Shown here in pieces: positions 36,221 through 45,723 of a DNA stretch of 64,000 nucleotides (positions within the stretch are counted from its first letter, which is position 1; every line of letters starts with the position of its first letter). The notes under the pieces are model-generated. The model had not been told where the DNA came from. It did not search any database and saw nothing but the letters and a program-made list of their open reading frames with translations. This DNA is from AP-15 sp963700185 (GTDB taxonomy: Bacteria; Pseudomonadota; Alphaproteobacteria; ATCC43930; CGMCC-115725), in assembly GCA_963700185.1 (NCBI GenBank), contig CAVOWP010000010.1:70396-134395 (forward strand), written 5' to 3'. The position numbers and the translations under genes are program-made.

Positions 36221-38294
36221 ATGTACTTGATCGGGGTCGATGTCGGCGGCACGTTCACGGACATCGTATTCGCCGACACCGAATCCGGCCGGACGTTGAT
36301 CCATAAGACGCCGACGACGAGAGACGACCCGTCGCGAGGCGTGGTCACCGGGATCGGCGAGCTGTGCGCGGGCTTCGACCTGCCGCGTCAAGCTATCGAC
36401 CATGTGCTGCACGGCACGACAATCGGCACCAACGCAGTGTTGGAGCATGACGGGGCGGTGACCGGCATGATCACCACCGCCGGCTATCGCGACATCGTCC
36501 ACATCGGCCGCCACCAGCGGCCGCAGCATTATTCGATCCGCCAGGAGATTCCCTGGCAAGACCGGCCGCTGGTTCGCCGCCGTCATCGCATGACTGTGCC
36601 CGAGCGCCTGGCGCCGCCGCGCGGCGAGGAATTGATTCCGCTCGACGAGGCGGCAGTGCGTGAGGCGGCGCGCACACTGCGCGCCGCAGGCGTCGAGGCG
36701 ATCGCCATCTGCTTTCTGTTCTCCTATCTGAACGCGGTGCATGAGGAGCGGGCGCGTGAGATCGTGCGCGAGGAGTTCCCGGATTGCTTCACCTGCACCT
36801 CTGCCGAAGTAGCGCCGCAATTCCGCGAGTTCGAACGTTTTACCACGGCGTTGCTCAACGCATTTGTCGGGCCGCGACTGCGCGACTACGTCGCCCGGCT
36901 GGCCGGCACCCTCGGCAGCGAAGGGTTTGCCGCCGATCTGCATGTGATGTGCTCCAATGGCGGGGTCGCGACACCGGCGACGGTCGCCAAGATCCCCGTA
37001 GCGACCCTGCTTTCGGGACCCGCTGCCGGGGTTCTCGGGGGTGCCTGGAGTGGCGCGCTGTCGGAGCGCGATCGGCTGATCACCTTCGATGTCGGCGGCA
37101 CTTCGGCCGATATCGGCATCGTCGTCGATGGCCGTTTCGCCGAGGCAACCGCCCGCGACACATGGATCGGCGGGTACCCGGTACTGGCGCCGATGATCGA
37201 CATTCATACGATCGGCGCGGGCGGCGGATCGATCGCCTATGTCGACAATGCCGGCGCCTTTCGCGTCGGACCGCGCAGCGCCGGGGCGGACCCGGGGCCG
37301 GCGGCCTACGGCCGAGGCGGCGCCGAGCCGACAGTGACCGACGCCAACCTCGTGCTCGGCCGGCTCGACCCGAAAAATTTTCTGGGCGGCGCAATGCGGC
37401 TCGACCCCGCCGCCGCGCGGCGTGCTGTCGGCGGTCTGGCGGAACGGCTCGGCCTCGCTCTCGAGCAAGCGGCCGAGGGGATCCTCACGATCGTCAATGC
37501 CAATATGGCGAACGCGATCAGCTCGCGTACGGTGCAGAAAGGCCTCGATCCGCGCGACTTTGCACTGGTCGCCTTCGGCGGCGCCGGGCCGTTGCACGGG
37601 GCGGAAGTGGCCCGCGCGCTCGGCATTCCCGAGGTGATCGTGCCGACCTATCCCGGCATCACCTCGGCTGTCGGGCTGTTGACCACCGACCTCAAATACG
37701 ACGCGGTTCGCACCGAGTTCCAAGCCGGTGACACTGTCGATCTCCATCGGCTCGACACCGATCTTACTGCAATGCAGCGCGAACTCAGCCATCAGCTCGC
37801 CGCTGACGGGGTCGCCTCGGATGACGTCGGTTTCGAGCGCGCTGGCGATCTGCGCTATGTCGGACAAGGTTACGAATTGCGCGTCCCGTTTCCCGAGGGG
37901 GAATTGGACCAGGCTGCGCTTGCGCAGATCTTCGCACGCTTTGCCGATCTGCATCGAGCCGAATACGGCCATGTGTTTGAGGCCAGCCCGATCGAGATCG
38001 TCAATATCCGCGTCACGGGCATCGGCCGGATGCCGAAGATCGCCGCGCCGCGGCCAGCGAGCGGCGGCAGCCTCGACGAGGCGCTGGTCAAGACCGCGCG
38101 CTGCGCGTTCCGCCACAACGGCACGCTCGAAGTCATCGGGACGCCGTTCTATCGGCGCAACCTATTGCCACTGGAGCGGCCGATCGCCGGGCCGGCTATC
38201 GTGCTGCAAACCGATTTCGACAGCGGTCGTGCCGCCGGGTACGTCCCTGATCGCCGAATTGGGCGGCAATCTAATTCTGACGATACCCCAATAG
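36221..38294 (+). CDS. hyuA: Hydantoinase/oxoprolinase subunit A, frameshift near 3' end
   Basis: The ATP-binding hydantoinase/acetone-carboxylase alpha domain is clear: GVDVGGTFTDIVFAD at the N-terminus, FDVGGTSADIG and HTIGAGGGSIAYVD in the middle. The reading frame runs past the HyuB start because of a one-base change near 38218. In the adjacent frame the natural end STAVVPPGTSLIAELGGNL and ILTIPQ stops at 38294. HyuA/HyuB pairs hydrolyse cyclic imides such as hydantoins or 5-oxoproline with ATP. Start ATG 36221 is 7 bp after the permease stop. Confidence 0.85.
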
Positions 38295-38309
38295 GGACGG
38301 CAGGCATCC

Positions 38310-40109
38310 ATGGTTCAACCATCCGCAATCGACAGCATCACCGCGAGCGTCGTGCAAGGCGCGCTCGAAAACATCGCGGTCGAGATGGGCTACAAGCTGA
38401 TGCGGATGTCGTATTCGTCGATCATCCGCGAATCCGAAGATTTCGGCGCGGCGCTGGTCGATGCCGAGGGGCGCGGGCTCGCCGAGTTGGCGCAGTCGAC
38501 GCCGCTGCAATCGGGGCCCATTCCCGGTTACATCCGCGGCATCTTGAAGGCGCTGCAGACGCGCGGCGACGTGGTACGGCCGGGCGATGTGATCATGCAC
38601 AACGACGCGTATGGCGGCGCCAGCCATGGGCCCGACGTGGGTTTCGCGGTGCCGGTGTTTCATGACGGGCGCCTCGTTGCTTTCGCTGCGACGACCGCGC
38701 ACCACCTCGATATCGGGGCCTTGAGCCCCGGCAGCTGCGGCATCGTCGATGCGATCGATGCCTATGCCGAAGGGCTCCAGTTCAAAGCCATCAAGGTATA
38801 CGACCGCGGCATCCGCAATGACGCCGTCTGGCAGCTACTGCGCGACAACATCCGCGTCTCCGACCTTGTTGTCGGCGACATGGAAGCGCAAATCGCCGCG
38901 GCGCGGATCGGCGCCGAGCGGCTCGGCGGATTGATCGAGCGTTATGGTTATGAGCGCTTCACCGCCGCATGCAGTGCAGTGATGGACTACGCCGAGCGTC
39001 TGATGCGGCAGGCGATCGCAGCACTGCCGGACGGCGACTATAGCGCGCGCACGATGATCGACGGTTTTGTCGACAACACCGACCCGAAGAAACGCAACCT
39101 GCCGATCGCGGCGACTGTGCGGGTTCGCGGCGACGAAATCGAGGTCGACCTGACCGGCACCGCCGATCAAGTCGACGATCGGCCGATCAACATGCCGTTC
39201 GAGGGCACTGTCGATGTCGCGGTGTGGCTGACCGTGCGTTCGGTGCTGCTCGATACCGCCGTCTGCGGGCACATCCCGGTGAATGACGGGCTGTTGCGTC
39301 CGATCAAGATCACCGCGCCGCTCGGCTCGCTCGCCAACCCAGTGTTTCCGGCGCCGACGATCGCCCGCTTCTGCCCCGGCAATCAGGTCGCGGACACCGT
39401 CATGAAGGCGTTGGCGCAGGCCCTCCCCGGCCAAGTCTCCGCCGGGATAGGCAATCTCAAAGTCATTGCCTTTTCCGGGATGCAGCAAAGCAAGCAATGG
39501 GTCCACATGGAGATCTTCGAAGGCAGCTACGGCGGCCGCGGCGGGATCGACGGAATGGATGCGGTCGACACGCTCTACGCCAATACGCGCAACAACCCGA
39601 TCGAGGATATCGAGAGCCACCTGCCGCTGCGGGTCAGCCGCTACGAGCTGCGCGAGGGTGTGAGCGGGGCGGGAGAGTGGCGCGGCGGCCTCGGCTCGGT
39701 GCGCGAGTTCGCCTATCTGAGCGACGGCGGGGCCTCGGTCGAAGGCGAAGGCCATGAATTCGCACCTTGGGGGTTCGCCGGCGGCGCGCCCGGACACCCC
39801 GCCGAACTGCGGCTTGTCCGGCGAGACGGGACCGTAGAGATGCTGCCGTCGAAGGTTCCGCATATGCAGATCCGCGCCGGAGAGCGATTTGTTTGTGTCG
39901 GCCCGGCCGGGGGTGGTTACGGCGATCCCCTCGCCCGTGAACCGGCGCTGGTGCGCGACGATGTCGCCGATGGTTTGCTCCCGGCGGAGGTAGCTCGCCG
40001 CGAATACGGCGTTGTGGTTACCTCGGCGGGCGTTCTCCGCGAGGAAGAGACGGCTCGCCTGCGTTCCGAGATGATCAGCGAGCGGACCGACGCGATTGGA
40101 TCGGACTAG
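38310..40109 (+). CDS. hyuB: Hydantoinase/oxoprolinase subunit B
   Basis: A complete 599-aa HyuB. Typical segments are HNDAYGGASHGPDVGFAVPV, TTAHHLDIGALSPGSCGI, NQVADTVMKALAQALPGQVS and the C-terminal FVCVGPAGGGYGDPLARE. It is the second catalytic subunit of the ATP-dependent cyclic-amide hydrolase and follows hyuA by 15 bp. Confidence 0.9.
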   Translation: MVQPSAIDSITASVVQGALENIAVEMGYKLMRMSYSSIIRESEDFGAALVDAEGRGLAELAQSTPLQSGPIPGYIRGILKALQTRGDVVRPGDVIMHNDAYGGASHGPDVGFAVPVFHDGRLVAFAATTAHHLDIGALSPGSCGIVDAIDAYAEGLQFKAIKVYDRGIRNDAVWQLLRDNIRVSDLVVGDMEAQIAAARIGAERLGGLIERYGYERFTAACSAVMDYAERLMRQAIAALPDGDYSARTMIDGFVDNTDPKKRNLPIAATVRVRGDEIEVDLTGTADQVDDRPINMPFEGTVDVAVWLTVRSVLLDTAVCGHIPVNDGLLRPIKITAPLGSLANPVFPAPTIARFCPGNQVADTVMKALAQALPGQVSAGIGNLKVIAFSGMQQSKQWVHMEIFEGSYGGRGGIDGMDAVDTLYANTRNNPIEDIESHLPLRVSRYELREGVSGAGEWRGGLGSVREFAYLSDGGASVEGEGHEFAPWGFAGGAPGHPAELRLVRRDGTVEMLPSKVPHMQIRAGERFVCVGPAGGGYGDPLAREPALVRDDVADGLLPAEVARREYGVVVTSAGVLREEETARLRSEMISERTDAIGSD

Positions 40110-40132
40110 TCGACCAGCGAACTGGCACGAAA

Positions 40133-40147
40133 ACTGCGTCACTCGGG
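40133..40147 (+). promoter_or_regulatory. Putative sigma-54 promoter of the third NitT/TauT importer
   Basis: TGGCACGAAAACTGC matches TGGCACG-N4-TTGC except C for the first T. The predicted transcript would begin just before the ribosome-binding site GGGAGGAG of the gene starting at 40171. Confidence 0.6.
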
Positions 40148-40170
40148 ATCGTTCAGCAGGGAGGAGAGTG

Positions 40171-41214
40171 ATGTGTGATCTTAGCGGCATTGGCGAGGTC
40201 TCGATCGGCCGGCGCGCTTTTTTGCGCCGTGGCGCGGCTGCGGGGGCCATCGCAGTAGCCGTGCCGACGGGGTTGTTTCATGGATCGGCGCAAGCCGCCG
40301 GAGCATTCAAGGCCACCCATGGCAGCGGTTTCTGCAACAGTGCTTTTTTTATCACGCATGCCAAACAATTGGGCAAAGAATACGGGCTGACGCTCGAATT
40401 CGTGAACACTCCAACTTTCGCCGAGATGGTGACATTCTTGGGCGCCGGGATGGTTGACGTCAGCGTCCTCCCATACACCAGCTTTATCGGCCTTTATGAC
40501 AAGGAGGCTCCGGTCAAGATCGTCGGCGGCGGTGGCATCGAAGGCTGTGTGATGGTCGCGCAGCCCGGGCTCGACACGGCAGCCAAGCTCAAAGGCAAGA
40601 CATTAGGGACGTTCCAAATGGATACCCTGGAGGTACTGCCCTACGACTGGCTCAAAAAGAATGGAGTGAAGTTCAGCGACATTACGGTCCGCTACATGGG
40701 CAATACTCCCGAAGCGGTCGAAGCGTTCAAGGCCGGCGCGCTCGACTTCATCTGCACAATCGAGCCTTACGCGTCGGCGCTGCTCAACGACGTCAAGGGG
40801 TCGGTGCTGCTGTCGAACGGGGTCGACATCTATGGGCCGCACTACACCGATTGCGTGCTCGCAGCGCGCACGAGCGTCATCGAGGAGCATCCAGAGGATC
40901 TGAAGTCTCTCATCAAGGCGATGCTCAAGGCTCAGCTGATGTTCGAGCAGCAGCGCGAGCAGATCCTTAGCGAGTTGGTCGGGACCTACTACAAGACGTC
41001 GCTCGAAAATGCGCGCATTGGCGCACAGAGGCAACCGCCTTGCGTTGACCAACGCGCGCAGACCGATTTCATCCTCGGCCGTGTCGATTTGATCCTCGAG
41101 ATGGGCTACATCAAAAAGAAGCCTGGGCATGATGCGATCGACTGGACGTTGCTCGAAGGGGCCATCAAGGAAATGCCGGAGGTCTATTCGCAGCTGAAAT
41201 ATAAATCGGCATGA
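40171..41214 (+). CDS. NitT/TauT-type ABC solute-binding protein 3 (Tat-exported)
   Basis: A 347-aa protein with Tat-like signal GRRAFLRRGAAAGAIAVAV, beginning at ATG 40171 after GGGAGGAGAGTG. The body shows the SsuA/NMT1 pattern (THAKQLGKEYGLTLEFVNTP, GTFQMDTLEVLPYDWLKKNG, AFKAGALDFICTIEPYASAL). It is not closely similar to binding proteins 1 and 2. It overlaps the permease start by 4 bp. Confidence 0.85.
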   Translation: MCDLSGIGEVSIGRRAFLRRGAAAGAIAVAVPTGLFHGSAQAAGAFKATHGSGFCNSAFFITHAKQLGKEYGLTLEFVNTPTFAEMVTFLGAGMVDVSVLPYTSFIGLYDKEAPVKIVGGGGIEGCVMVAQPGLDTAAKLKGKTLGTFQMDTLEVLPYDWLKKNGVKFSDITVRYMGNTPEAVEAFKAGALDFICTIEPYASALLNDVKGSVLLSNGVDIYGPHYTDCVLAARTSVIEEHPEDLKSLIKAMLKAQLMFEQQREQILSELVGTYYKTSLENARIGAQRQPPCVDQRAQTDFILGRVDLILEMGYIKKKPGHDAIDWTLLEGAIKEMPEVYSQLKYKSA

Positions 41215-42131
41215 CCTCTGCTCCGGTCGCGTCAGCCCGGTCGGCGCCGTTTCCTCCGGCGCCGCAGTGGCGGCGTGCCCGCGGTCTCCTCCGGGTTTGG
41301 CTGCCCCAGCTGGGCTGGACGATCGTCTCGGTGGGGCTGTTCGCTGCGATCTGGGAGTTGTGCTGGTATTTCGGCTGGGCTGATCCGCGCCTGCTCCCTC
41401 CGCCGCATGTTTTTCTCAGTGATCTGACGGGCCAGGCGAAATTCTTCAACACTGCACAGCGCTGGCAGATCGGTGTCGACGCCAATGCCGGCCCGAGCCC
41501 GGCCATGGCGGTGCTGATCACAATTCTGTCGTCGACGATGAGGGTGTTCGCCGGGCTCGGTCTCGCCACGGTCATCAGCATCTGCCTCGGCGTCACGATC
41601 CGCTACTTCCGCCTCATCGAGCATTTGACCCTGCCGGCCATCACATTGCTTGCTCCGGTCTCGCCGGTGGCGTGGCTGCCGGTCGCGATCTTCTTGTTCG
41701 GGATCGGCAACGGGCCGGCGATCTTTATGGTCTTTGTCGCGCTGTTCTTTCACATGATCCTGGCGACGATCACCCAAATCGACGGGGTCAATCGCAATTA
41801 CGTAAACGTGGCCCGCACAATGGGCGCGAGCAAATGGCAGATTTATCGGCGGGTCATATTGCCGGCGATCTTGCCCGGACTGCTCGTGGTATTGCGGTTC
41901 AACCTGTTCGGCGCCTGGATGGTGGTGCTGATCGCCGAAGCGACCGGCGTCGGCTTTGGCCTCGGTCAGGTCATCATGATGGCGCGCAATACCTTCAACC
42001 CCAGCCTCGTGTTCTTTACGATCGTCATCATCGGACTATTGGGGTTCGGCTTCGACTTTTTGCTGCGGCAGCTGCAGCGCCGCATTCTCTATTGGCTGCC
42101 CAACCGCACCGCCGGGTTGGCTGATGTCTGA
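41211..42131 (+). CDS. NitT/TauT-type ABC permease 3
   Basis: A 306-aa permease: VARTMGASKWQIYRRVILPA in the EAA loop and about six helices. ATGA overlap with the binding protein upstream and an 8-bp overlap with the ATPase downstream, so the three genes are one transcription unit. Confidence 0.85.
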   Translation: MTSAPVASARSAPFPPAPQWRRARGLLRVWLPQLGWTIVSVGLFAAIWELCWYFGWADPRLLPPPHVFLSDLTGQAKFFNTAQRWQIGVDANAGPSPAMAVLITILSSTMRVFAGLGLATVISICLGVTIRYFRLIEHLTLPAITLLAPVSPVAWLPVAIFLFGIGNGPAIFMVFVALFFHMILATITQIDGVNRNYVNVARTMGASKWQIYRRVILPAILPGLLVVLRFNLFGAWMVVLIAEATGVGFGLGQVIMMARNTFNPSLVFFTIVIIGLLGFGFDFLLRQLQRRILYWLPNRTAGLADV

Positions 42132-42921
42132 GCCGGCGATTTGCTGCCGTGGCGTCGGCAAGGTCTGGGCGGCCGGCTCCGAGCGGGCTCACGAGGCGCT
42201 GCGAGGGATTGACCTCACCGTCGAAGACGGCGAGTTCGTCGTCGTGCTCGGACCGTCAGGCTGCGGCAAGAGCACGCTTCTTTACCTAATCGCCGGGCTC
42301 GAAGACCTCAGCGACGGTGAGATAACGGCGCATGGGGTCCAAGTCACTGGACCGGCGCCGGACCGCAGCCTGATCTTTCAGGAGACGTCGCTGTTCCCGT
42401 GGCTATCGGTATGGCAGAACGTCAGTTTCGGGCTGTCACTGCGGGGCGTCGGCAAAGCCGAGCAGCGCGAGATTTCCCGCCAGGTGCTGTTGCGTACCGG
42501 CCTTGCCGAGACCTTCGACAAGCGACCGCAGGAGTTGTCGGGCGGGATGCGCCAGCGCGTCGCCGTCGCCCGTGCGCTCGCGATGCGCCCGAAGGTGCTG
42601 CTGATGGACGAGCCTTTTGCTGCGCTCGATGTACAGACCAGGGCAAAGATGCAGGGTTTTCTGCTCGACGTCTGGCGTGAGAGTGGCGCCTCGGTCATCT
42701 TCGTCACCCATCATATCGACGAAGCGATGGCGCTCGCCGACCGGGTCGTCGTGTGCACCGCCCGCCCCGGGCGGATCAAAGACATTGTCGCGATCGACCG
42801 GCCGCGGCCCCGCGACCCGTTCGCGCCGGAAGCGGTCGCGCTCAGGCGGAAACTGACCGAGCTGTTGAGCGACGAAGTCGACCGCGCCTTCGCCGAGCAG
42901 GAACACGTCGCCATGGCTTGA
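42124..42921 (+). CDS. NitT/TauT-type ABC transporter ATPase 3
   Basis: A 265-aa ATPase: Walker A GPSGCGKST, Q-loop IFQETSLFPWLS, signature LSGGMRQRV, Walker B VLLMDEPFAALD and H-loop VTHHIDEAM. It completes the importer of binding protein 3 and permease 3. Confidence 0.88.
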   Translation: MSEPAICCRGVGKVWAAGSERAHEALRGIDLTVEDGEFVVVLGPSGCGKSTLLYLIAGLEDLSDGEITAHGVQVTGPAPDRSLIFQETSLFPWLSVWQNVSFGLSLRGVGKAEQREISRQVLLRTGLAETFDKRPQELSGGMRQRVAVARALAMRPKVLLMDEPFAALDVQTRAKMQGFLLDVWRESGASVIFVTHHIDEAMALADRVVVCTARPGRIKDIVAIDRPRPRDPFAPEAVALRRKLTELLSDEVDRAFAEQEHVAMA

Positions 42922-42941
42922 ATTGGCTGAACTGCGGTCGT

Positions 42942-43055
42942 GCGTGCTTCGAGACGCGCCCTCTGGGCGCCCTCAGCATGACGTGCTTTGTTGATGGCAT
43001 TAAGAAAGAACGTCATCCTGAGGAAGTCGCGACGCGGCTGTCTTGAAGGACGCAC
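42942..43055. repeat. Large inverted REP-like element
   Basis: The left arm GTGCTTCGAGACGCGCC ... CCTCAGCATGACG (to 42983) and the right arm CGTCATCCTGAGGAAG ... CTTGAAGGACGCAC (43011-43055) are inverted copies. This is a common alphaproteobacterial intergenic repeat carrying the CATCCTGAGGA core. It separates the importer genes from the amidohydrolase and may act as an attenuator or terminator. Confidence 0.75.
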
Positions 43056-43097
43056 AGTGCTGATTCCGGCTGCCCGCCAGCTATAAGGAGCGAATAC

Positions 43098-44639
43098 ATG
43101 CCTTCCAGCATCATCCGCGGCCTTGCCATCTTCACCGAACCCGTCGACCGCCGCAAATGGCAACAAATTGACGACGGCGCGCTGTTGCAGCGCGACGGCG
43201 TCATCGCCGAGATCGGCCCCTTCGCCGAGCTCTCCGCACGCCATCCCGATGCCCCGGTGATCGGCACCGGGCGCCAGGTGGTATTGCCGGGGTTCGTCAA
43301 CGGTCACCATCATATCGGCCTGACCCCGGTGCAGCACGGTTCGCCCGACATGCCTTTGGAGCTGTGGTTCGTGACCCGGCTGGTGACCCGGCAAGTCGAT
43401 CTTTATCTCGATACCCTCTATTCCGCCTTCGAGATGATCGCGTCCGGGATCACCACCGTGCAGCACCTGCACGGCTGGCTGCCGGGCGGGCTCGCCGCGG
43501 TCGAGGCCGGCGCCGGCGAGGTGATCCGCGCCTACGAAGACATCGGCATGCGGGTGTCGTATTCCTTCGCGCTGCGCGACCAGAACCGGCTCGTCTACCA
43601 GGACGACCAGCAGTTCTCGGCAAGCCTGCCGGCCGAACTGCGCCCCGCAATGGAGCGGCACTTCGGACGCTTTCAAGTGTCGCTGGCCGATTACGGCGCG
43701 CTCTTCGAACAGCTGCACGCCAAGCACCAAGACAAGGAGCGGGTCAGGATCCAGCTCGCTCCCGCCAATCTCCATTGGTGCTCCGACGCGGCATTGACGA
43801 TGCTTGCCGACTATTCCGAGCGATACGATGCGCCGATGCACATGCACCTCGTCGAGACCGCCTATCAAAAGGAGTATGCCCGCAGGCGCGGCGGAGGCAC
43901 CGCGCTCGACTATATCGACCGGTTCGGGTTCCTGGGGCCGCGGCTGACATTGGGGCATGGCGCGTGGCTCAACGAGGCCGATCTCGACCGCATCGCCGCG
44001 ACCGGCACCCATATTTGCCACAATTGCAGCTCCAACTTCCGCCTGCGCAGCGGCTTAGCGCCGCTCAATTTCTTCGAGAAGCGCGGCATCAATACCGCGA
44101 TCGGCCTCGACGAGGCCGGCATCAACGACGATCGCGACATGCTGCAGGAGATGCGCATGGTATTGCGCGCGCATCGCGTGCCGGGGATGGACGAGGCGGA
44201 TGTTCCAAGCGTCGGCCAGGTCCTGCGCATGGCAACCATCGGCGGCGCGCTGACAACGCCCTTCGGCAGCCGGATCGGCACCCTCGCGGTCGGCGGGTCC
44301 GCCGATCTGGTCCTTATGGATTGGGACAAGATCGCTTACCCCTATCTCGACGCGGAGACACCAATTCTCGACGCTGCGCTGCAGCGAGGGCGCACCGACG
44401 CCATCGACCTGGTCATGGTGGCAGGTGAGGCGGTCTACCAGGACGGACGGTTCACCCGCGTCGATCGGGACGCGGTGCTGCGTGAACTGCATCAATCATT
44501 GCAGCGTCCTCTCGCTGAGGACGAAGTCGAGCGGCGCCAGCTGTCGAAAGCGCTGCTGCCGCATGTCCGGCGCGTCTACGCCGGATATTTCGATCCCGAG
44601 GCGCACCTGCCCTATTACCGGGGAAGCTCGCGTCAATAG
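43098..44639 (+). CDS. SSNA/AtzA-type deaminase-like amidohydrolase (8-oxoguanine deaminase-like)
   Basis: A 513-aa amidohydrolase with HxH in FVNGHHHIGL, the third histidine with downstream glutamate in MHMHLVETAY, LTLGHGAWL and the metal aspartate in AIGLDEAGINDD. The C-terminal strand is GTLAVGGSADLVLMDWD. This pattern fits the SSNA-like/AtzA/8-oxoguanine-deaminase group, which removes amino groups from purine- or triazine-like rings. GGAGCG precedes the ATG. It is convergent with the ridA operon 22 bp away. Confidence 0.8.
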   Translation: MPSSIIRGLAIFTEPVDRRKWQQIDDGALLQRDGVIAEIGPFAELSARHPDAPVIGTGRQVVLPGFVNGHHHIGLTPVQHGSPDMPLELWFVTRLVTRQVDLYLDTLYSAFEMIASGITTVQHLHGWLPGGLAAVEAGAGEVIRAYEDIGMRVSYSFALRDQNRLVYQDDQQFSASLPAELRPAMERHFGRFQVSLADYGALFEQLHAKHQDKERVRIQLAPANLHWCSDAALTMLADYSERYDAPMHMHLVETAYQKEYARRRGGGTALDYIDRFGFLGPRLTLGHGAWLNEADLDRIAATGTHICHNCSSNFRLRSGLAPLNFFEKRGINTAIGLDEAGINDDRDMLQEMRMVLRAHRVPGMDEADVPSVGQVLRMATIGGALTTPFGSRIGTLAVGGSADLVLMDWDKIAYPYLDAETPILDAALQRGRTDAIDLVMVAGEAVYQDGRFTRVDRDAVLRELHQSLQRPLAEDEVERRQLSKALLPHVRRVYAGYFDPEAHLPYYRGSSRQ

Positions 44640-44661
44640 CGAGCGGCGTCGATATAGCGTC

Positions 44662-45057
44662 TCAAGAGCGGCGAGCGATTAAATCGATTTCGACGATGCC
44701 CCCGCGTGCCAGATGCGTGACCCCGACCGTGGTCCGCGCCGGCAGCCGGTCGGGCTTGAAATATTCGGTGTAGAGGCGGTTGAAGGCAGCGTAGTCGCGC
44801 TCGAAATGCGTGAGAAATATGCGCGCGCAAACAACATCCTTGAACCCGGCGCCGGCGCCGGCGAGCGCGCGTTTGAGATTGTCCATCACTTTGCGGGTCT
44901 GCGCTTCGATCCCTTCCGGAAGCGGCAGCGAATCATCATCCGGGTCGGTCGCGAGTTGGCCGGTCACGAACAGCCAGCCATCCGCCTCGACGACATGGCT
45001 GTAAGGCGCCACCGGCTTCGGGGCATTCGGGATCAGATGATAGATCGGCGCACTCAC
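44662..45057 (-). CDS. RidA-family enamine/imine deaminase
   Basis: A 131-aa YjgF/YER057c/UK114 protein. GTG 45057 is the start, with GGAGAAGGA upstream; the longer open frame is inside the DUF1989 gene. Conserved segments PVAPYSHVVEADGWLFVTGQ and RTTVGVTHLARGGIVEID are present. RidA proteins hydrolyse reactive enamines/imines, or act on carbamate-like intermediates as in pyrimidine degradation (RutC). Last gene of a minus-strand operon. Confidence 0.85.
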   Translation of the reverse strand: MSAPIYHLIPNAPKPVAPYSHVVEADGWLFVTGQLATDPDDDSLPLPEGIEAQTRKVMDNLKRALAGAGAGFKDVVCARIFLTHFERDYAAFNRLYTEYFKPDRLPARTTVGVTHLARGGIVEIDLIARRS

Positions 45058-45713
45058 GATCCTTCTCCTCGCTGGGGATTGCGGCTCTGGGGCGGCCGCC
45101 AGATTATCGCCCGGATCGGCGTCAGATTGTAGGCATTGCAAGGGTTGTGCATCTGCGGACAGTTTGACAACACCGCCAGTACGTCACGCTCGGCGCGCAG
45201 ATCGACATAGTTCCCCGCCGCCGAGTGCCCATAGACATTGACCGCGCCGCCGTCGGCGCCGACCGGCACGCTCATAAAGAAATTGACGTTGCTGACGATA
45301 TGGCTGCGGTCGAGCCCGAACTGCGCCAGGGCCTCAACGAAATTGCCGAAGCAGCTATGCGTCCCACGAACGCCGTAGCGCAGGAAGTTGTTGGGCTCAC
45401 TGCAGCAGCCGTAGATGGTGTCGTGCCGACCGCAAGTATCTTCGACGACCGTAAACAGCGCGTTGCCGAGATCGGAATAAAGAACCGTGCCCTTGTCGAC
45501 GAACAATTTGCCCTGAACCTTGATCGTGTTGGTCGCGCAGTAACGGTCGGTCGGATCCCCCGCGTCGTAGCACAGGAAGTCGACCGCCTGCTGGCCCTCG
45601 AGATCGATCAGCCGCAACATGTCGCCCTCGGCGACGCGGTGGCCCCAGGGCCGCCCGGGCGGCACCACCGCATCAAACAGGATTTCGCCGGGAGGGGGGC
45701 TCGGTTCGGTCAT
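45054..45713 (-). CDS. DUF1989 (urea carboxylase-associated) protein
   Basis: A 219-aa protein starting at ATG 45713 with AGGA upstream. Conserved DUF1989 features include GQQAVDFLCYDAGDP, DTCGRHDTIYGCCS and MSVPVGADGG. This family is genetically linked to urea carboxylase and guanidine or urea-amidolyase use. It overlaps ridA by 4 bp and lies downstream of an amino-acid-type ABC importer, suggesting processing of an imported urea- or amidine-containing compound. Confidence 0.8.
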   Translation of the reverse strand: MTEPSPPPGEILFDAVVPPGRPWGHRVAEGDMLRLIDLEGQQAVDFLCYDAGDPTDRYCATNTIKVQGKLFVDKGTVLYSDLGNALFTVVEDTCGRHDTIYGCCSEPNNFLRYGVRGTHSCFGNFVEALAQFGLDRSHIVSNVNFFMSVPVGADGGAVNVYGHSAAGNYVDLRAERDVLAVLSNCPQMHNPCNAYNLTPIRAIIWRPPQSRNPQRGEGS

Positions 45714-45723
45714 GGGTAACGTC

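Noticed and set aside
36155..38116. 653-codon open frame on the minus strand
   Set aside because: Antisense shadow of hyuA; no motif and no ribosome-binding site, while the plus strand has full HyuA motifs.
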